Part shown: piece by piece, positions 61,402 through 64,000 of the stretch
How the letters are laid out: each line of letters opens with the position of its first letter
Position numbering within the stretch: position 1 is the first letter of the stretch
Source of the DNA: Glaciecola punicea ACAM 611
Lineage (GTDB): Bacteria; Pseudomonadota; Gammaproteobacteria; Enterobacterales; Alteromonadaceae
Length of the DNA stretch: 64,000 bases
Direction: 5' to 3'
Assembly (NCBI RefSeq): GCF_000252165.1
Contig: NZ_BAET01000028.1
Coordinates: 1-64,000, forward strand
Notes under the pieces: generated by a model
The model's database searches: none
Seen by the model: only the letters and a program-made list of their open reading frames with translations
Told to the model about the DNA's origin: nothing
Program-made: the position numbers and the translations under genes

Positions 61402-62115
61402 ATGCGCCGTCAAATACAGCTGAATACGCACATCTCTGCCAAATACAATCAAGAGTTAGAGAACTTAAAGCACTCGGTGTTGACCATGGGCGGTGTGCTA
61501 GAGCAGCAGCTTGTTAACACTCTAGTTGCACTTAAAGAAAATGCGCCAAGTTTAGCAGAACGCGTTGCTTTAAATGATTCACGCATAGACTCCATGGAGT
61601 CGCAGGTGGAGCAAGAGTGCATGCGTATTATTGCTAAGCGAAACCCTACCGCTGGTGATTTACGCTTGGTCATGACGGTTTCAAAAACCGCCACCGACTT
61701 AGAGCGCATTGGCGATGAAATAGCCAGAGTGGCGAAGCTTGTGACTAAAGATCGCATTCCTGCATCAGATATAGTGCTGTCGGGCATGATGGATATTGGC
61801 AATCGCAATGTTGCCATGATGCGAGCTACTTTCGATGCTTTTGCCAGACAAGATGACAAGGCCGCGGTTATTGCGCACAAACTAGACACCCAAATTGACA
61901 AAGTATATAAAAAAATCATCGAACAAACTGCAGCCGAAATACAATCTAATCCACAAGATATAGCAATATGGATGGACGTGCTGTGGGCAATAAGGTCCTT
62001 TGAACGTATAGGCGACAGATGCAAAAATATCTGTGAGTACGTCATTTATTTAACTTATGGTCGAGATTTACACAGCTCTAGCATGAAAAAAACGGTCAAG
62101 AAGCTCTTAAAATAA
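61402..62115 (+). CDS. phoU: phosphate signalling protein PhoU
   Basis: A 237-residue, all-helical protein of two PhoU repeats that links the Pst transporter to PhoR and keeps the Pho regulon off when phosphate is plentiful. The metal-binding motifs are DLRLVMTVSKTATDLERIGDEI in the first half and MDVLWAIRSFERIGDRCKNICEYVIY in the second. It follows pstB by 60 bp as the last gene of the pst operon. phoB and phoR are not in the window. Confidence 0.96.
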   Translation: MRRQIQLNTHISAKYNQELENLKHSVLTMGGVLEQQLVNTLVALKENAPSLAERVALNDSRIDSMESQVEQECMRIIAKRNPTAGDLRLVMTVSKTATDLERIGDEIARVAKLVTKDRIPASDIVLSGMMDIGNRNVAMMRATFDAFARQDDKAAVIAHKLDTQIDKVYKKIIEQTAAEIQSNPQDIAIWMDVLWAIRSFERIGDRCKNICEYVIYLTYGRDLHSSSMKKTVKKLLK

Positions 62116-62306
62116 ACTAACTTTCGCTGCCTTTTCGAGCAAACGAAGGTTTTGGCTTGCGGTTTGCCCTAATTAATTGCCTCTGGCACAGGCTTGCCTA
62201 TATCCACCACGCAAACCAAGGTTGGCGTGCAATAATGGCTTGGTAACAAGCTCGTGCACGTGCTAACCTTAGATTATTAAGACACTTTGATTTAGCGTGT
62301 GTACTT

Positions 62307-63218
62307 TTGCGATTACCCAATTTAAAACATCTTTACTACTTAAGTGTATTGCACAAAGAGCAGCATTTTGCCCGCGCGGCCCAAAAATGCAGTGTGAGTC
62401 AATCAACCCTTAGTGCGGCCATTCAAAACCTCGAAGATTCTATTGGCCAACAGCTTCTTGAAAGAGAGCATAAAACCTTTGTGTTCACCTACTTTGGTGA
62501 AGCTCTTGTCGAAAAAAGTAGGGACTTGTTAAACCAAACACAAGACTGGATAGCCTTTGCACAGTCGTCTGGCGATTGGCAGGCCGGGAATATAAAAATA
62601 GGCGTCATCCCCACGATCGCGCCATTTTTGTTTGAACAGCTCGTTAATACCTTGCAGCAAAATTTACCCAAACTAACGCTACAGTTATTAGAAGATACCA
62701 CTGATAATCTAACGGATCTTCTAATAAAAGGTGATGTTGACTTGTTGATGTTGGCCTTGCCCATGAAAACACCAGGCTGCAAACAGCTATTGCTGGGTCA
62801 AGACCCGTTTCATTTAATTGCGCACAAAGACAAAGCAAAGCAGCTGCCTAAAAACGTACAAATTGAACAGCTCCCGCTAAACAGTATTTTCTTGCTGCAA
62901 AAAGAGCATTGTTTAACTGGACATGCTATAAGCGCCTGCGGTTTAGCGCATAAAGCGCAGGTGAGTTCCTTAACCGCAAGCAGTTTGTACACCCTAGTCA
63001 CGCTGGTGAACAGCCAGATGGGATTTACCTTCATGCCTGCTATGGCACTGCAGCACGGCATTTTAAATGGCACAAACGTAGAGGCCATGGCGGTGACCAA
63101 CAATGCTTTTCGGGAAATTGGTTTAGTATGGCGAAACGGCACTACCCGCGTGCAGTTGTTTAGAGCAATAGCAACCTTGCTTGCGCCCCTTATGCCAAAG
63201 CCTGCATTGTTAAGGTAA
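62307..63218 (+). CDS. OxyR-like LysR-family regulator
   Basis: A 303-residue LysR regulator resembling OxyR. The winged helix is at about 5-62 (LYYLSVLHKEQHFARAAQKCSVSQSTLSAAIQNLE). The effector domain keeps LKIGVIPTIAP-like IKIGVIPTIAPFL and EHCLTGHAISACGLA, where C202 and C211 have the nine-residue spacing of the redox pair C199/C208 of E. coli OxyR. The start is TTG 62307. It follows phoU by 191 bp and precedes a FabH-like gene. Peroxide sensing is likely from the cysteines; the target is not shown. Confidence 0.85.
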   Translation: MRLPNLKHLYYLSVLHKEQHFARAAQKCSVSQSTLSAAIQNLEDSIGQQLLEREHKTFVFTYFGEALVEKSRDLLNQTQDWIAFAQSSGDWQAGNIKIGVIPTIAPFLFEQLVNTLQQNLPKLTLQLLEDTTDNLTDLLIKGDVDLLMLALPMKTPGCKQLLLGQDPFHLIAHKDKAKQLPKNVQIEQLPLNSIFLLQKEHCLTGHAISACGLAHKAQVSSLTASSLYTLVTLVNSQMGFTFMPAMALQHGILNGTNVEAMAVTNNAFREIGLVWRNGTTRVQLFRAIATLLAPLMPKPALLR

Positions 63219-63278
63219 ATTTTGCGCCGATGAGGCTAGTCAAAAGTCTTAAAAGTATAATACGTCGATTGCCCGCTC

Positions 63279-63304
63279 ATTTGCATATAGTTATGTATGC
63301 AAAT
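63279..63304. promoter_or_regulatory. 9-bp inverted repeat upstream of the FabH-like gene
   Basis: ATTTGCATA (63279-63287) and TATGCAAAT (63296-63304) are exact reverse complements with eight bases between, about 118 bp before the ketoacyl synthase start. It could be the site of a fatty-acid or redox regulator, or chance. Confidence 0.35.
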
Positions 63305-63421
63305 ATAGAATAAACCTAGTATGCTTGAGCATATACAGACAGCTTTGAACACTATTACTCAGGTTAGGCGCTTAAACAACCCGAATATTAGCTCACCATC
63401 GGCAATTAAATAGGAGTAAAT

Positions 63422-64000
63422 ATGCAACAAGTTGTGATCAGCGGTTCTGGTTTATGGACACCCAAACATAGTATAAGCAACGAAGAGCTAATTAACTCGT
63501 ATAACGATTATGCTGATTATTATAACGAGCAAAATAAAACGCAAATCGACTCAGGGCAGTTGTCTGCTAAGCCCCATTCAAGCGCTGAATTTGTTGAAAA
63601 AGCCTCGGGTATTAAAAGCCGCTATATATTTGAAAAAAAAGGCGTGCTCGACATTCACAGAATGCGCCCACTACTGCCATGCCGGGCTGATAACGAACTA
63701 TCTCAGCAGGCTGAAATTGGGCTAGAAGCAGCCCAAAAAGCCCTTGCCAGCGCCAATAAAACTGCCGCAGACATCGACGCTATCATCGTTGCATGCGCCT
63801 ACACTCAGCGTTCTTATCCTGCTATTGCCATTGAAATACAAGAAGCGCTAGGCGTCAAAGGATTCGGTTTTGATATGCTAGTAGCCTGCTCTGCAGCCAC
63901 ATTTGGGATGCATAGAGCTTATGAAATGGTGGCTGCTGGCACTGCCAGAGCAATATTAGTGATTAACCCTGAGTTAGTATCACCACAAATAGATTACACC
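63422..64000 (+). CDS. beta-ketoacyl-ACP synthase III family protein, 3' end outside window
   Basis: The first 193 residues of a thiolase-fold condensing enzyme of the FabH family. VVISGSGLWTPKHSISNEELI begins the protein, ASGIKSRYIFEKKG follows, and the catalytic cysteine is C156 in DMLVACSAATFGMHRAYEMV. A longer loop between residues 30 and 60 than in E. coli FabH fits the second-copy type found in Pseudomonas and Alteromonadales, which can bypass or supplement FabH. TAGGAG precedes ATG 63422 by about six bases. The His-Asn part of the active site lies beyond the edge. Confidence 0.9.
   Translation, partial: MQQVVISGSGLWTPKHSISNEELINSYNDYADYYNEQNKTQIDSGQLSAKPHSSAEFVEKASGIKSRYIFEKKGVLDIHRMRPLLPCRADNELSQQAEIGLEAAQKALASANKTAADIDAIIVACAYTQRSYPAIAIEIQEALGVKGFGFDMLVACSAATFGMHRAYEMVAAGTARAILVINPELVSPQIDYT

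Noticed and set aside
62208-62229. Imperfect hairpin between phoU and the OxyR-like gene
   Set aside because: Nine of ten pairs around a very small loop but no T run or known motif; too little to call a terminator or operator.
63510-63725. 71-residue frame inside the FabH-like gene
   Set aside because: Out of frame with clear ketoacyl synthase sequence that runs from 63422 to the edge.

Overview
The window is one strand-mixed stretch of a gammaproteobacterial chromosome. Gene content and protein style fit the Alteromonadales (Glaciecola/Paraglaciecola/Alteromonas-like): two large TonB-dependent receptors, a DUF3545 gene, the nspC polyamine route, MetJ-type operators, and the yggT-proC-yggS / pilT / ruvX-yqgE-gshB-rsmE / metK-tkt-epd-pgk order. 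This placement is inferred from family recognition, not from any search. No rRNA, tRNA, CRISPR array, insertion sequence or prophage was seen.

Layout. 1-4.8 kb: carboxynorspermidine synthesis pair (nspC cut by the window edge), an unrecognised small protein, a PLP-dependent D-cysteine desulfhydrase/ACC deaminase homologue, and a chalcone isomerase-like + DUF3833 lipoprotein pair. 4.8-14.3 kb: two-component system, MAPEG protein, M16 peptidase lipoprotein + GNAT enzyme, DUF1456 protein, a small gene graveyard (S9 peptidase and EAL-like scraps), a LysR/DJ-1-PfpI divergon and a DUF1499 lipoprotein. 14.5-25.9 kb is the most accessory-looking part: one TonB receptor on the minus strand, then on the plus strand an ECF sigma factor, a DUF4880-only membrane protein (candidate anti-sigma), a second TonB receptor, a DASS anion symporter, an SGNH-type hydrolase and an M14 carboxypeptidase.

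25.9-31.7 kb: thrABC preceded by a 32-codon leader peptide rich in Thr and Ile codons with an attenuator hairpin, and further upstream three tandem 8-mers matching the MetJ met-box; ung follows. 31.7-35.8 kb: DUF3545, pgi, tal and yaaA. 35.8-46.5 kb: housekeeping genes (DUF4426, yggT, proC, yggS, pilT with a deleted pilU beside it, DUF2007, ruvX, yqgE, gshB, rsmE, mscS-type channel, M48 peptidase, metK). metK also has a perfect met-box at its promoter. 46.8-52.2 kb: carbon metabolism block tkt-epd-pgk and a class I fructose-bisphosphate aldolase, closed by a 21-bp perfect inverted repeat.

52.3-62.1 kb: phosphorus block. An ACT-domain GcvR-like gene, ppk1 and ppx run leftward, and pstC-pstA-pstB-phoU run rightward. 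Both permeases carry large N-terminal periplasmic insertions, and no pstS, phoB or phoR is present. The window ends with an OxyR-like LysR regulator that keeps two cysteines spaced as in OxyR, and the start of a FabH-like ketoacyl synthase.

The best candidates for something new are the dual (MetJ + attenuation) control of thrABC, the stripped-down sigma/DUF4880/TonB-receptor uptake locus with a pentanucleotide repeat in front of the sigma gene, the pilU deletion scar, and the enlarged PstC/PstA permeases with an in-frame minisatellite.
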